This document shows positions 1 through 7,801 of a stretch of DNA of 64,000 nucleotides, piece by piece. A program made the translations under genes and the position numbers. The notes beneath the pieces are model-generated. The model searched no databases and was not told the DNA's origin. It was given only the letters and a program-made list of their open reading frames with translations. Position 1 is the stretch's first letter, and every line of letters begins with the position of its first letter. The DNA lies in NCBI GenBank assembly GCA_958295515.1, contig CATQGW010000005.1, forward strand, positions 1-64,000. Direction: 5' to 3'. This stretch comes from an uncultured Dehalococcoidia bacterium. Its GTDB lineage: Bacteria > Chloroflexota > Dehalococcoidia > Bin125.

Positions 1-1044
1 ACCACGACCGCGACGGATGTCCCCGGGATCAACCTCGACTGGCTGAATGTCGAGACGGAGCAGGGGATGGAGATCGAGACGGGCCGCAAGGGCCTGACGC
101 TGGAGTCGATCAACCAGCTGACGTATGGGGTGGATGACCGGGATCAGGCGCGGGAGCGGCAGTGGACGCCGCGCGGGGCGCAGGCGGATCCGCGCACGCC
201 TTCGAACTCGGTGCAGCACACGAACAAGGCGGATGTGTGGTCGGAGAGCGCGATGCTGCTCTACGAGGAGGCGCTGCAGCGGCAGTGGTCGTCGGCGCGG
301 GACATTCCGTGGGACACGATTGAGGAGCTGCCTCCGGACATTGAGCGGGCGATGTGCACGCTGTGCACGTTCCTGACGCAGGTGGAGTTCATTGCGGCGG
401 ATGTGCCGGGGCGGTTCATGGAGCAGATTCACCCGGAGTTCTTCGAGTCGCAGCTGTTCCTGGGGACGCAGCTGATGGATGAGGCGCGGCACCTGGATGT
501 GTTCCGCAAGCGGACGCTGATCAACGGCGGCGGAATGTCGGGCGCGGGTCTGGGCGCGGTGCAGCTGCTGGGCTCGGACGATTTCACGGAGATGACGGCG
601 CTGCTGCATCTGGTCGGCGAGGGCTTTGTGCAGACGCTGTTCCGGATGGGCGAGCTGATTGCGCAGAACGAGGCGGAGAAGCGGATTTTCCGTCTGTCGG
701 CGCAGGATGAGAGCCGGCATCTGGCGTTCGGGGTGACGCACCTGAAGTACACGGTGGAGACGGAGCCGTGGCGCAAGGAGGAGTTGCACCACATTCTGGA
801 CATGCAGGAGGCGCTGCTGACGCAGAGCCAGCAGACGAGTCTGACGACGAACCCGCTGACGGGTGAGGCGCTGGCGATTCTGTCGGGGGGCGGGATTGAG
901 CACCTCGACGAGGGCTACAAGATGGTGATGCTGATGCGCCGCAAGCAGTTCATCGAGTACGCGCACCGCCTGGAGGTGATCGGGCTGGACCGGTCGGAGC
1001 GGTTCGCGCCGGAGGTGCTGGAGCTGCTGGGCGACGCCGCCTAG
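1..1044 (+). CDS. R2-type ferritin-like di-iron protein, 5' end outside window
   Basis: The frame is open from base 1, so the start lies upstream; the first ATG inside is at 67. The protein is a helical ferritin-like fold of the ribonucleotide reductase R2/R2-like oxidase superfamily. The usual ligand set is visible: a Glu in TQVEFIAADVP, DEARH, a Glu in VGEGF, and DESRH, i.e. E, ExxH, E, ExxH, so it should bind two metal ions. I cannot tell whether it supports ribonucleotide reduction or is an oxidase/N-oxygenase. A paralogue follows 54 bp downstream on the same strand and the selenoprotein genes come next, suggesting one redox operon. The fold is secure, the substrate unknown. Confidence 0.75.
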   Translation, partial: TTTATDVPGINLDWLNVETEQGMEIETGRKGLTLESINQLTYGVDDRDQARERQWTPRGAQADPRTPSNSVQHTNKADVWSESAMLLYEEALQRQWSSARDIPWDTIEELPPDIERAMCTLCTFLTQVEFIAADVPGRFMEQIHPEFFESQLFLGTQLMDEARHLDVFRKRTLINGGGMSGAGLGAVQLLGSDDFTEMTALLHLVGEGFVQTLFRMGELIAQNEAEKRIFRLSAQDESRHLAFGVTHLKYTVETEPWRKEELHHILDMQEALLTQSQQTSLTTNPLTGEALAILSGGGIEHLDEGYKMVMLMRRKQFIEYAHRLEVIGLDRSERFAPEVLELLGDAA

Positions 1045-1098
1045 CGGCGGGGGTCTGCGGCGTAAGCGACAGGGCGGGCGACTCGACAGGGTGGGCTG

Positions 1099-2338
1099 AT
1101 GGAACTTTCGGCGAATACGAAGCTGCGCGCGCGTGCGGCCGGCTGGTCGGATGAGTTGATCGAGCGTCTGGAGGGCTCGACGGCGACCGACAAGCAGGTG
1201 GAGAATTTGGCGTTCGGCAAGATGCCGGGCGAGCGGGTGGATGCGTGGGTCGATTTCCTGGAGCAGCACCCGGACAATCCGTTTGCGAAAGCGCCGATGA
1301 ATGTGTTTCGGACGCCGGCGGAGACGGGTCTGAAGGCGACGCCGGGTGCGGATGGGCTGCTGCTGCGGGACATCAACATCGGCTCGTACGGCGTGGTGCC
1401 GGATGAGTGGGGGGCGCAGAACGACGCGCCGCGGGGGACGGAGTCGACGGGGCAGATTATCCCGGCGGCGTACAGCATTTTCGACAAGGCGGAGGTCTGG
1501 TCGGAGAATGCGGTGGATTTGTATGAGGACGCGATTCGGGATCGCTGGACGCCGGCGACGGAGTTGGACTGGTCGGGCGGGTTGTCGGAGCTGCCGGAGG
1601 AGCTGGAGCGTGCGGTGGGGCAGATCTGCACGGTGTACAGCAACAACGGGCTGGTGGAGCAGAAGATCATCGGAAGTGGTTGGAGGAGATTTCGTACGGG
1701 TACCACGAGGTGAAGCTGTTTCTGGCGACGCAGGCGTTCGATGCGGGGCGGAAGGTGGAGGTGCTGCGGAAGCGTGGGCTGATCAACGGGGGCGGTCTGG
1801 GGCAGGCGCCGCTGGGGCAGATTTACCGCGCGTGGGTACCAGGCGCTGACGTTCACGGACATGCTGATCGCGCTGGACGTGGTCTACAAGTCGTATGAGC
1901 TGACGCTGTTCGAGTCGGCGTCGGAGTGGGCGCAGACGGATGTGGAGCGGGATGTGTTCTCGCTGCTGGCGCGGGATTCGCGTCGGCATCTGGATTACGG
2001 GCTGGGTCACCTGGAGTGGTACGCGCGCTACAAGCCGACGGCGGAGCGGACGCTGCCGATTTCGTTCCTGCGCTCGGAGGCGTCGATGGTTTCGGAGATG
2101 CGGCTGTCGACGGCGGAGCGGGGAGGCGCTGGTGGTGCTGCTGGGCGGGGGCGTGGAGAATCTGGCGGCGGGTGTGGAGCGGCTGAAGGAGCTGCGGGGG
2201 CGGCAGTATGAGAATTATCTGGCGCATCTGGCGAGCATCAATTTTGACCGTCCGGCGGCGCATCCGGGGCTGGCGGCGCTGGCGGAGGATCCGCTGGAGG
2301 GCGGGACGGTCGCGGTGCGCGCCGTGGCGCGTAACTGA
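1099..2338 (+). pseudogene. Frameshifted R2-like paralogue lacking most di-iron ligands
   Basis: Starts at ATG 1099 and can be followed to a TGA at 2336-2338 only by changing frame three times, near 1665-1677, 1830-1850 and 2120-2130. Pieced together it aligns with the preceding protein along its whole length: AEVWSENAVDLYEDA matches the upstream ADVWSESAMLLYEEA. The metal sites are altered: DEARH is DAGRK, DESRH is DSRRH, the first-helix Glu aligns with Gly and the third-site Glu with Lys, so roughly five of six ligands are missing. It also has an extra N-terminal region of about 80 residues. It could be a decayed gene, or a non-catalytic partner subunit whose frameshifts are assembly errors. 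It ends 1 bp before the next start codon. Confidence 0.65.
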
Positions 2339-2339
2339 G

Positions 2340-3026
2340 ATGAAGCGTGCGGCGCTGCTGTTGGCGGCGATGTTGACGCTGGGGTTGGCGGCGGCGTGCG
2401 GGAGCGACTCGCCGACGCCGGAGGCTACGCCGAGCGCGTCGCGGGCCGATCGCGAGGCGGAGCAGACGCAACAGCAGGAGCAGATGGTGGCGGAAGTGGA
2501 GGAGGGGGGGCGTCGGGCGGGGGTGGCGATGGCGCGCAATGTGGTGGGCGACCCGGAGGCGCCGGTGCTGATTGTGGAGTACAGCGACTTTCAGTGAGGG
2601 GGCTGCCGCCGGTTTGCGGCTCAGGCTGAGCCGCTCATATTCGAGGAGCTGGTTCGGACGGGGATCGCTCGCTTTGAGTACCGCCATTATGTGATCTTTG
2701 GGGCGCAGAGCGAGTTTTCGGCGCTGGCGACGGAGTGCGGGGCGGATCAGGGGGCGTTCTGGGACTTTCACGACGAGTACATGAGCGGGCGGGCTTCGCT
2801 CTATGCGCGGGCGGGGGCGATTGGGCTGGCGGAGGATTTGGGGCTGGACGCGGAGGAGTTCACGGCCTGCATCGACGATGAGCGGCACCTGCCGGCGATC
2901 GAGGCGGCGCAGCGGCAGGCGCGTTCGGAGGGGATTTCGGGCACGCCGACGTTGACGGTGAATGGGCAGCGAGTGGCATCGAGCGCGGCGTCGGTGATTG
3001 CGGCGGCGCGGGCAGCGGCGGAGTAG
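2340..3026 (+). CDS. DsbA-like thioredoxin-fold lipoprotein, predicted selenoprotein (1 of 3)
   Basis: Starts at ATG 2340, one base after the R2-like stop, and reads through an in-frame TGA at 2595-2597 to TAG at 3024-3026: 228 residues with selenocysteine at position 86. The N-terminus is a lipoprotein signal, with the lipobox LAAAC giving Cys20. The DsbA-like fold is shown by VLIVEYSDFQ before the active site, the motif U-G-G-C where relatives have CPYC, a helical insert with AFWDFHDEY, and the cis-Pro loop GTPTLTVNG. Known role of the family: extracytoplasmic thiol oxidation, reduction or isomerisation. A hairpin at 2616-2634 fits a bacterial SECIS. Ordinary gene callers would truncate it at the TGA. 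The next paralogue begins 6 bp downstream. Confidence 0.82.
2616..2634 (+). promoter_or_regulatory. Bacterial SECIS hairpin of selenoprotein 1
   Basis: A perfect 8-bp stem (GCGGCTCA with TGAGCCGC) closes a GGC loop. The loop begins 27 nt after the TGA, inside the 16-37 nt window usual for bacterial SECIS elements, and its first two bases are GG, as expected for SelB recognition. The hairpin lies within the coding frame. Confidence 0.72.
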
Positions 3027-3032
3027 GCGCAG

Positions 3033-3944
3033 ATGCGAAAGATGATGATTGCGGCGGTGGGATTGGCGATGCTGATCGTGGTGGTGCTCGGAGCGGCGGT
3101 CGGGCTGCCGGGCGTGGGCGGGCAGGCGCCGGGTTTGGAGCCGCGGGTGGAGGATTTGAGCGCGATGACGCCGAACAGCGATGCGACGTGGCAGGCGGGG
3201 TATCGGACGACGGGGGCGCAGGTGGCGGCGATGCTGCCGGGTCTGGATGTGCTGTGGCGCTGGGACGGTCGGCGGTGGCAGCCGTATGGGACGAGGGCGG
3301 ATGGTGAGCTGTTGCCGGGGGCGGCGAACTTTACGATTGAGACGGGCGATCGGCTGTGGATCGGCAGCTTTGACCCGTCGCGGATGCCGCAGCCGGAGCC
3401 GGAAGGCGCGGTGATTTCGGAGGGGCATCGGCGGGGGCTGGTTGCGGATCGTGCGGTGGTGGGCGATCCGGATGCGCCGGTGCTGATTGTGGACTACGGC
3501 GATTTCCTTTGAGGGCGCTGCCAGCGGTTTGCGGCTCAGGCTGAGCCGCGCATCATCGCGGAAGTGGTGCGAACCGGGCTGGCGCGGCTGGAGTTCCGTC
3601 ACATGCCGCTGCACGGGCAGAGCGAGTTTGCGGCGCTGGCGACGGAGTGCGCGGCGGATCAGGATGCGTTCTGGCCGGCGCACGACCGCTACATGGCGGC
3701 GGGCGACTCGAGCCTGTACCGGCGGTCGGGCGCGGTGGCGATGGCGAGGGATTTGGGTTTGGACACGGAGGAGTTCGGCGAGTGCCTTGATGAGCGGCGG
3801 CACATTGAGGCGATTGAGGACGGACAGCGGGCGGCGTTCGCGCGGAACATCCGCACGACGCCGGTGTTGTTGGTGAATGGTCGTCAGGTGGATGCGACGG
3901 CGTCGGCGGTGATTGAGGCGGTGCGGGCGGCGGTGGGGGAGTAG
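3033..3944 (+). CDS. DsbA-like membrane-anchored protein, predicted selenoprotein (2 of 3)
   Basis: Starts at ATG 3033, 6 bp after the first paralogue, and passes an in-frame TGA at 3510-3512 to TAG at 3942-3944: 303 residues, selenocysteine at 160. An N-terminal hydrophobic segment (residues about 5-25) is a signal or anchor. Residues about 40-115 form an extra domain with LWRWDGRRWQPYG and a GDRLWIGS end, resembling a module in the two secreted peptidases of this window. The DsbA-like part follows: VLIVDYGDFL, active site U-G-R-C, AFWPAHDRY, and cis-Pro loop TTPVLLVNG. The hairpin after the TGA matches that of the first gene base for base. The substrate is unknown; a periplasmic or surface thiol redox role is inferred. 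Confidence 0.82.
3531..3549 (+). promoter_or_regulatory. Bacterial SECIS hairpin of selenoprotein 2
   Basis: The same 19-base hairpin as in the first paralogue: 8-bp perfect stem, GGC loop, loop starting 27 nt after the TGA. Just 5' of it the bases after the TGA differ between the two genes, while the hairpin is unchanged. Confidence 0.72.
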
Positions 3945-4007
3945 GGGGGCGCGCTGCCGTTGTTGCCGTGTCGAGTGGAAATCGCGTGGCGAGGCTTGGT
4001 GCTGGCG

Positions 4008-4106
4008 GCGGCGAGATACCCGCGGCGGGGCGCGGGTATGACGGAGATCCTTGCGTGGGCATGACGGAGATCCTTGCGTGGGTATGGCGGAGATCCTTGC
4101 GCGGGT
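4008..4106. repeat. Dispersed palindrome plus 23-bp tandem repeat
   Basis: ATACCCGCG (4016-4024) pairs with CGCGGGTAT (4031-4039) across a 6-base loop; related palindromes occur at 21442, 30113 and 45277. It runs into three 23-bp units at 4038, 4061 and 4084, each ATGRCGGAGATCCTTGCG plus five bases, with three differences in the last copy. No gene is seen between 3945 and 4124. Confidence 0.7.
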
Positions 4107-4124
4107 CGGGCGGAGGTGGGGGGG

Positions 4125-4304
4125 TTAGGGGAAGGGGATGCGTTGGTAGGTCTTGCAGCGGCGGCAGCGGGTGCGGATGGCGATGGGGGTTTTGGGTGGG
4201 GCTTCGATGATGCAGATGAGGGCGGGGCGTCCGTAGCGGGCGCTGGGGCATTGGGGGTTTTGGCAGCGGATGTGTCGCTCGTTGTCGGGGGTGGTGGGCG
4301 GCAT
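4125..4304 (-). CDS. Small zinc-ribbon-like protein (59 aa)
   Basis: Start ATG at 4304 has a strong ribosome binding site, GGAGGAG, a few bases upstream; stop TAA at 4125-4127. The 59 residues carry a CX4C pair (Cys14, Cys19) and a CX2C pair (Cys47, Cys50, in TRCRRCKTYQ), the layout of a small zinc ribbon. Such proteins occur next to phage structural genes (for example Com of Mu-like phages), and this one lies 51 bp downstream of a portal-like gene on the same strand, which supports a phage origin. A DNA- or RNA-binding role is inference. The gene is short but the Shine-Dalgarno and paired cysteines make it credible. Confidence 0.5.
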   Translation of the reverse strand: MPPTTPDNERHIRCQNPQCPSARYGRPALICIIEAPPKTPIAIRTRCRRCKTYQRIPFP

Positions 4305-4355
4305 GTGGGGCTCCTCCAGGGTGGGTGGTGGTGTTCGGCTGTGGTTAGGCTGTGG

Positions 4356-6389
4356 TTAGAGGTGGTGATTGGTGGTGCTCGATGGTGCTCGACTGTGTTT
4401 GATGGTGCTCGGTGGTGATCGATTGTGTTCGATCCTGTTCGATTGTGATCGACTGTGATCGACTGTGATCGACTGTGATCGACTGTGATCGACTGTGATC
4501 GATTGTGATCGATTGTGATCGATTTTGATCGATGGGTTAGGTGGGTGGCGGGGGGTCCTGGGTTGGGGTGGTGAGGGGTTGGAGGGGGGTGAGGCTGGGG
4601 CGCATTTGGCGGATGGCGGCGGGGGGTGGGTTTGGTGGGGTTGGGTTGGGGGTGGCCGGCGGTTTGGGCGAGGCGGTGTTGGTGGTGGGCGTGTTCGAGT
4701 TGCCAGGCGTGGTAGCGGCGGAGGGGCGGCTTCGGGGTGTTCGTCGCCGATGTATTGCTCGAGGTAGGTGCGTTGGTCGAGTGGGTCGAGGGGGTCGTTG
4801 AGGCGGGCGCGTCCGTGTTCCTGGATGGCGATGCGCTGGCTTTGGGACCAGGGGTCGATGCGGACTTCGATGTCGAGCGAGGGGATGTCGGCGGGGTTGA
4901 CGCCGATGACGGTGTCTTTGAGGAGGCGTCCGCTGCGGGATTTGGCGAAGACCCAGACGGGTTCGCCGAAGCCGCCGTGTTGGAGGGGTTTGGACATGAC
5001 GAGGGCCATGTTGCGGAGCATGGTGCGGATGGTGTCGGCCTGGCGTCGTTTGAGTTGGAGCACTTGTGCGTTGCGGGAGCCGAGCAGGATGTTGAGGGTG
5101 TGCGGCTGGGTGTTGGGTCCGGCTTCGCCGCGGTCGAGGACGCCGCTGTCGGGAGCGGCGGCGCGGAGTTCTTCGGCGGACATGCGGAGGAATTCGACGA
5201 AGGCGGGTTCGAGTTGGAAGTCGACTTTGTGGAGGGAGGCGCCTTCGGGCAGGGTTCGGACGGAGGCGGCGTCGGCGGTGAGTTCGACGCGGGCGCCGCT
5301 GTCGTCGAGTTCCCAGGCGCCGCTGGCGAGCTGGATCCAGAAGAGGGGGATGGCGGACTGTTCGGCGAGGAAGCGTCCGAGGGAGCGCTCGCGGTCGAAG
5401 AGGGGTTTGACGCGGTAGACGCCTTCGAGGGCGGGTTCCCAGCGTCGCAGGGGGTCCGGGTGGTCGTTGATGTCGGCGGGGGCGATGGCGAAGGGGGGCA
5501 TTTCGTAGGGGTGTGGGTGGGATTTGATCAGGGTCCATTGTGAGCCGGCGGAGGCGGGGGCGGCGAGTTCGTAGTATTCGTCGCGGGTCCAGAGGGAGGC
5601 GACGCGCAGGCGGTCGCTCCAGCCGCTGCCGGAGGGTTCGTGGGGCTGGGGGGCTTCGCGGTGGGTTTCGATTCGGAGGCGGGGTTGGGCGGCGGCGGGA
5701 TCGGCGGAGAGGTGGAGGTTGTCCTGGCGTCGGAGGGCGTCGCGGTAGGGGCCGAGGGCGATTTCGCGGACGACGACGGCGAGGCCGAGTCCGTTTGGGG
5801 CGCTGCGGTCTTCGATGAAGGCGAATTGGTCGGGTCGGATGACTTCGATGTGCCAGGGGAAGCCGGCGTGTGCTTTGGCGCGGCGGTCGCGTTGGCGGCG
5901 TTGTTCGCGGTTCTCGCCGTGTTGCGGGGGCGGGAAGGGCGGGAGCGCGTGGTCGGCGCGCTGCCAGTGGAGGACGCCGAAGCAGAGGCAGACCTGTGCG
6001 TAGGCGAGGTCGTTCTGGATGTTGAAGCCGCCGCGTTCCTGGACGAGTTCGAGGCCGTGCTCGAAGACGCGCTCGAGGTCGTTGGCGGCGCGTTGCTGGT
6101 CGGGGTCGTCGGAGGGTGGTTCGATGTGGATGCGGAAGGGGTGTTCGGTGAGGCGGCTGCGGAGTTGGGCCCAGGTGCGGCGAGCGATGTCGGACTGCCA
6201 GGGGGAGGCTTTTTGCCAGGGCGGGGCGAAGCGGGGGTCGGCGTCGGGGGTGTTGTAGAGGTGCGCTTCGCGGGTTCGGATACGCTGGTAGAGCGCGTCG
6301 AAGCGCGAGAGCGGGCCGCGGTCGGCGGAGCGTCCGGCGCCGAGCTGATCGAGGATGCGCTGGAGGTCGTGGAGGGTGAGGTTGGGCAT
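4356..6389 (-). CDS. Phage portal-like protein
   Basis: Start chosen at ATG 6389 (MPNLTLHDLQRILDQL). The opening PPWQKASPWQSDIARRTW, the central FHIEVIRPDQFAFIED-like region (written here HIEVIRPDQFAFIED), and a late segment RRQADTIRTMLRNMALVMSK followed by SLDIEVRIDPWSQSQR resemble portal proteins of tailed phages, which form the DNA entry ring. The call rests on pattern and is moderate. Around 4730 the frame probably slips: a neighbouring frame gives the more natural RRYHAWQLEHAHHQHRLAQ, whereas the open frame becomes Pro/Thr/Arg-rich. The last 60 residues are encoded by a 10-bp tandem repeat, giving a repeating DHSRSQSITV. It sits alone with a tiny zinc-ribbon gene, so it is probably a phage remnant or domesticated cassette. 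Confidence 0.5.
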   Translation of the reverse strand: MPNLTLHDLQRILDQLGAGRSADRGPLSRFDALYQRIRTREAHLYNTPDADPRFAPPWQKASPWQSDIARRTWAQLRSRLTEHPFRIHIEPPSDDPDQQRAANDLERVFEHGLELVQERGGFNIQNDLAYAQVCLCFGVLHWQRADHALPPFPPPQHGENREQRRQRDRRAKAHAGFPWHIEVIRPDQFAFIEDRSAPNGLGLAVVVREIALGPYRDALRRQDNLHLSADPAAAQPRLRIETHREAPQPHEPSGSGWSDRLRVASLWTRDEYYELAAPASAGSQWTLIKSHPHPYEMPPFAIAPADINDHPDPLRRWEPALEGVYRVKPLFDRERSLGRFLAEQSAIPLFWIQLASGAWELDDSGARVELTADAASVRTLPEGASLHKVDFQLEPAFVEFLRMSAEELRAAAPDSGVLDRGEAGPNTQPHTLNILLGSRNAQVLQLKRRQADTIRTMLRNMALVMSKPLQHGGFGEPVWVFAKSRSGRLLKDTVIGVNPADIPSLDIEVRIDPWSQSQRIAIQEHGRARLNDPLDPLDQRTYLEQYIGDEHPEAAPPPLPRLATRTRPPPTPPRPNRRPPPTQPHQTHPPPPSAKCAPASPPSNPSPPQPRTPRHPPNPSIKIDHNRSQSITVDHSRSQSITVDHSRSQSNRIEHNRSPPSTIKHSRAPSSTTNHHL
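4361..4530. repeat. 10-bp tandem repeat array (GAYTGTGATC)
   Basis: About 17 head-to-tail 10-bp units; the core 4441-4520 has eight near-perfect units, five in a row identical (GACTGTGATC). Outer units are more diverged. Each core unit contributes a GATC. The array overlaps the 3' end of the portal-like frame, where three units make one 10-residue protein repeat. Confidence 0.85.
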
Positions 6390-6462
6390 GAGGCAGTACC
6401 AGCGCCTGAGCCCCTGTGGCGCGCCGGGCCTGCGTGTGGTTGCGCGGTTTGCGGCCGCGTGT

Positions 6463-7347
6463 TTGGAGTATGCCAAGCGCGGGCGAGTAAGTCAAACGTT
6501 CGTTCTGTTGCTGATTATGTCGGGTGTGGTGGCGGCGGCGTGTTCGGGCGGTGACGGGCCTTCGGCGGCGGGTACGCCGGGCGGTGAGCGCGGCGAGCGG
6601 GAGGCGACGGTGGTTGAGGAGCAGGCGGAGTCGGTGGCGGTGGAGCAGCAGCAGGTTTCGCCTGAGGTGGAGGCGGAGGTAGAGGAGGAAGCGGCGCAGG
6701 TGGAGCAGGAGGCGGAGAGTGCGGAGGAGGCGATTGAGGCGGAGGTGGAGGATGCTTCGGAGCAGACGATCACGTTCGACGAGGAGTTGGTGGAGCGGAT
6801 TGCGGCGGGACTGGCGGAGCATCGGGCGGGGCTGACGGTGGAGCGGAATGTGTTGGGGGATCCGGCGGCGCCGGTGCTGATTGTGGAGTATGGGGACTTT
6901 CAGTGACCGGGCTGCCATCAGTTCGCCCGTGCGGCGATCCCGGCGTTGATTGAGGCGGTGGTGCGGCCGGGGCTGGCGCGGATTGAGTATCGGCATTTCA
7001 TTGTGTTCGAGGAGGGCGGGCTGAGCGCGTATGCGGCGGTGCTGACGGAGTGCGCGGGGGATCAGGGTGCGTTCTGGGAGTTTCATGATCGGTTCGCGGC
7101 GGCGGATTCGCGGTTGTTCGAGTGGGAGTATGCGCTGGGTTACGCGGGGGAGTTGGGGTTGAATGTGGTGGAGTTTCGGGGCTGCATGGTGAATCGGGAT
7201 CATTTGCCGACGGTGGAGGCGATGCATGTAGGTGGCTGGGAGTTGGGGGTGCGGGGGACGCCGACGGTGTTTGTGAATGGGGTGTTGGTGGAGAATCCGT
7301 CGCCGGCGAATGTGATTGCGGCGGTGCGTGCGGCGGCTGGGGGATGA
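6463..7347 (+). CDS. DsbA-like lipoprotein, predicted selenoprotein (3 of 3)
   Basis: Reads through an in-frame TGA at 6904-6906 to TGA at 7345-7347. The start is uncertain: TTG 6463 gives a short basic region before the lipoprotein signal ending VVAAAC; GTG 6436 or ATG 6388 are alternatives, but the last would overlap the divergent portal-like gene. From TTG the protein has 294 residues with selenocysteine at 148. After the lipid-anchor Cys comes a Glu/Val-rich linker of about 70 residues, then VLIVEYGDFQ, active site U-P-G-C, AFWEFHDRF, and cis-Pro loop GTPTVFVNG. It shares the fold and TGA position with the two paralogues 3 kb upstream, but its hairpin sequence differs. Probably an envelope thiol redox protein. 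Confidence 0.78.
6923..6937 (+). promoter_or_regulatory. Bacterial SECIS-like hairpin of selenoprotein 3
   Basis: TCGCC (6923-6927) pairs with GGCGA (6933-6937) around the loop CGTGC. The loop starts 22 nt after the TGA and its second base is G followed by U. The stem is shorter and its sequence unrelated to the other two, but position and loop fit the bacterial SECIS rules. Confidence 0.5.
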
Positions 7348-7350
7348 GGG

Positions 7351-7794
7351 TTAGGGGGAGAGTTCGGTGATGACGGTAATTTCGGGGGCTTGGGAGAGGG
7401 CGCGGTCGTGGGTGACGAGTGGGACGTTGAGCCAACGCGCTGTGGCGGCGATCCAGGCGTCGGCTGCACCGAGGGTCCGTCCGCGTCCGGCTCGGCTTCG
7501 CCGGACGGATTCGGCGCGGAGGCGGACATGAATGGGGATTAGTTCTTCGACAAAGGGGATCAGGCGGAAGCGGTCCATGGCGCGCTCAAACCGCAGTCGG
7601 TCCCAACCCTGCGTCTCGAAGCCGACAAGCAGCTCGGTGAGGGTTTGGAAGGCGATTGCGGTGGTGCGTCCTGCGAGATGGTGTTCGTAGGTATGGGCAA
7701 GCGTTTGGTAGCTCGGATCTTCGGAGAGCGTGAAGGAGACGATGTTCGTATCGACCAGCTGATCCACATCGTCGAATAACAGCGTTGGGTTCAC
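7351..7794 (-). CDS. PIN-domain protein, VapC-like toxin
   Basis: GTG start at 7794, 147 residues, the usual VapC length. The N-terminal LVDTNIVSFTL carries the first PIN acidic residue (Asp15) with the TN pair, and GAADAWIAATARWL then PLVTHD supply the later acidic residues. PIN toxins are Mg-dependent RNases that cut tRNA or rRNA. The stop lies 3 bp from the third selenoprotein's stop, convergent. The upstream gene on the same strand ends 7 bp before, so the two are probably co-transcribed and the partner may act as antitoxin, though it is larger than normal ones. Confidence 0.75.
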   Translation of the reverse strand: MNPTLLFDDVDQLVDTNIVSFTLSEDPSYQTLAHTYEHHLAGRTTAIAFQTLTELLVGFETQGWDRLRFERAMDRFRLIPFVEELIPIHVRLRAESVRRSRAGRGRTLGAADAWIAATARWLNVPLVTHDRALSQAPEITVITELSP

Positions 7795-7801
7795 GCGTCG
7801 A

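Noticed and set aside
2238-3803. Long minus-strand frame rich in Arg, Pro and His opposite the selenoprotein genes
   Set aside because: Composition is typical of the antisense frame of GC-rich genes, and the plus strand has clear thioredoxin-fold and lipoprotein sequence.
3968-4210. Plus-strand 80-residue frame after the second selenoprotein
   Set aside because: It is made of palindrome and tandem-repeat sequence and overlaps the better-supported minus-strand zinc-ribbon gene.
4361-4530. Replication origin iterons
   Set aside because: No dnaA, rep gene or DnaA-box pattern nearby; the array lies inside an open frame.
2595-6906. In-frame TGA as a reassigned sense codon (Trp or Gly code)
   Set aside because: Many well-defined genes here end with TGA at the expected family length (purB, purC, the PTPS-like gene), so TGA is a stop in general.
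4537-7227. 896-residue minus-strand frame over the portal-like and third selenoprotein genes
   Set aside because: Arg/Pro-rich with no motifs, and it lies in a different frame from the portal-like protein; a shadow.
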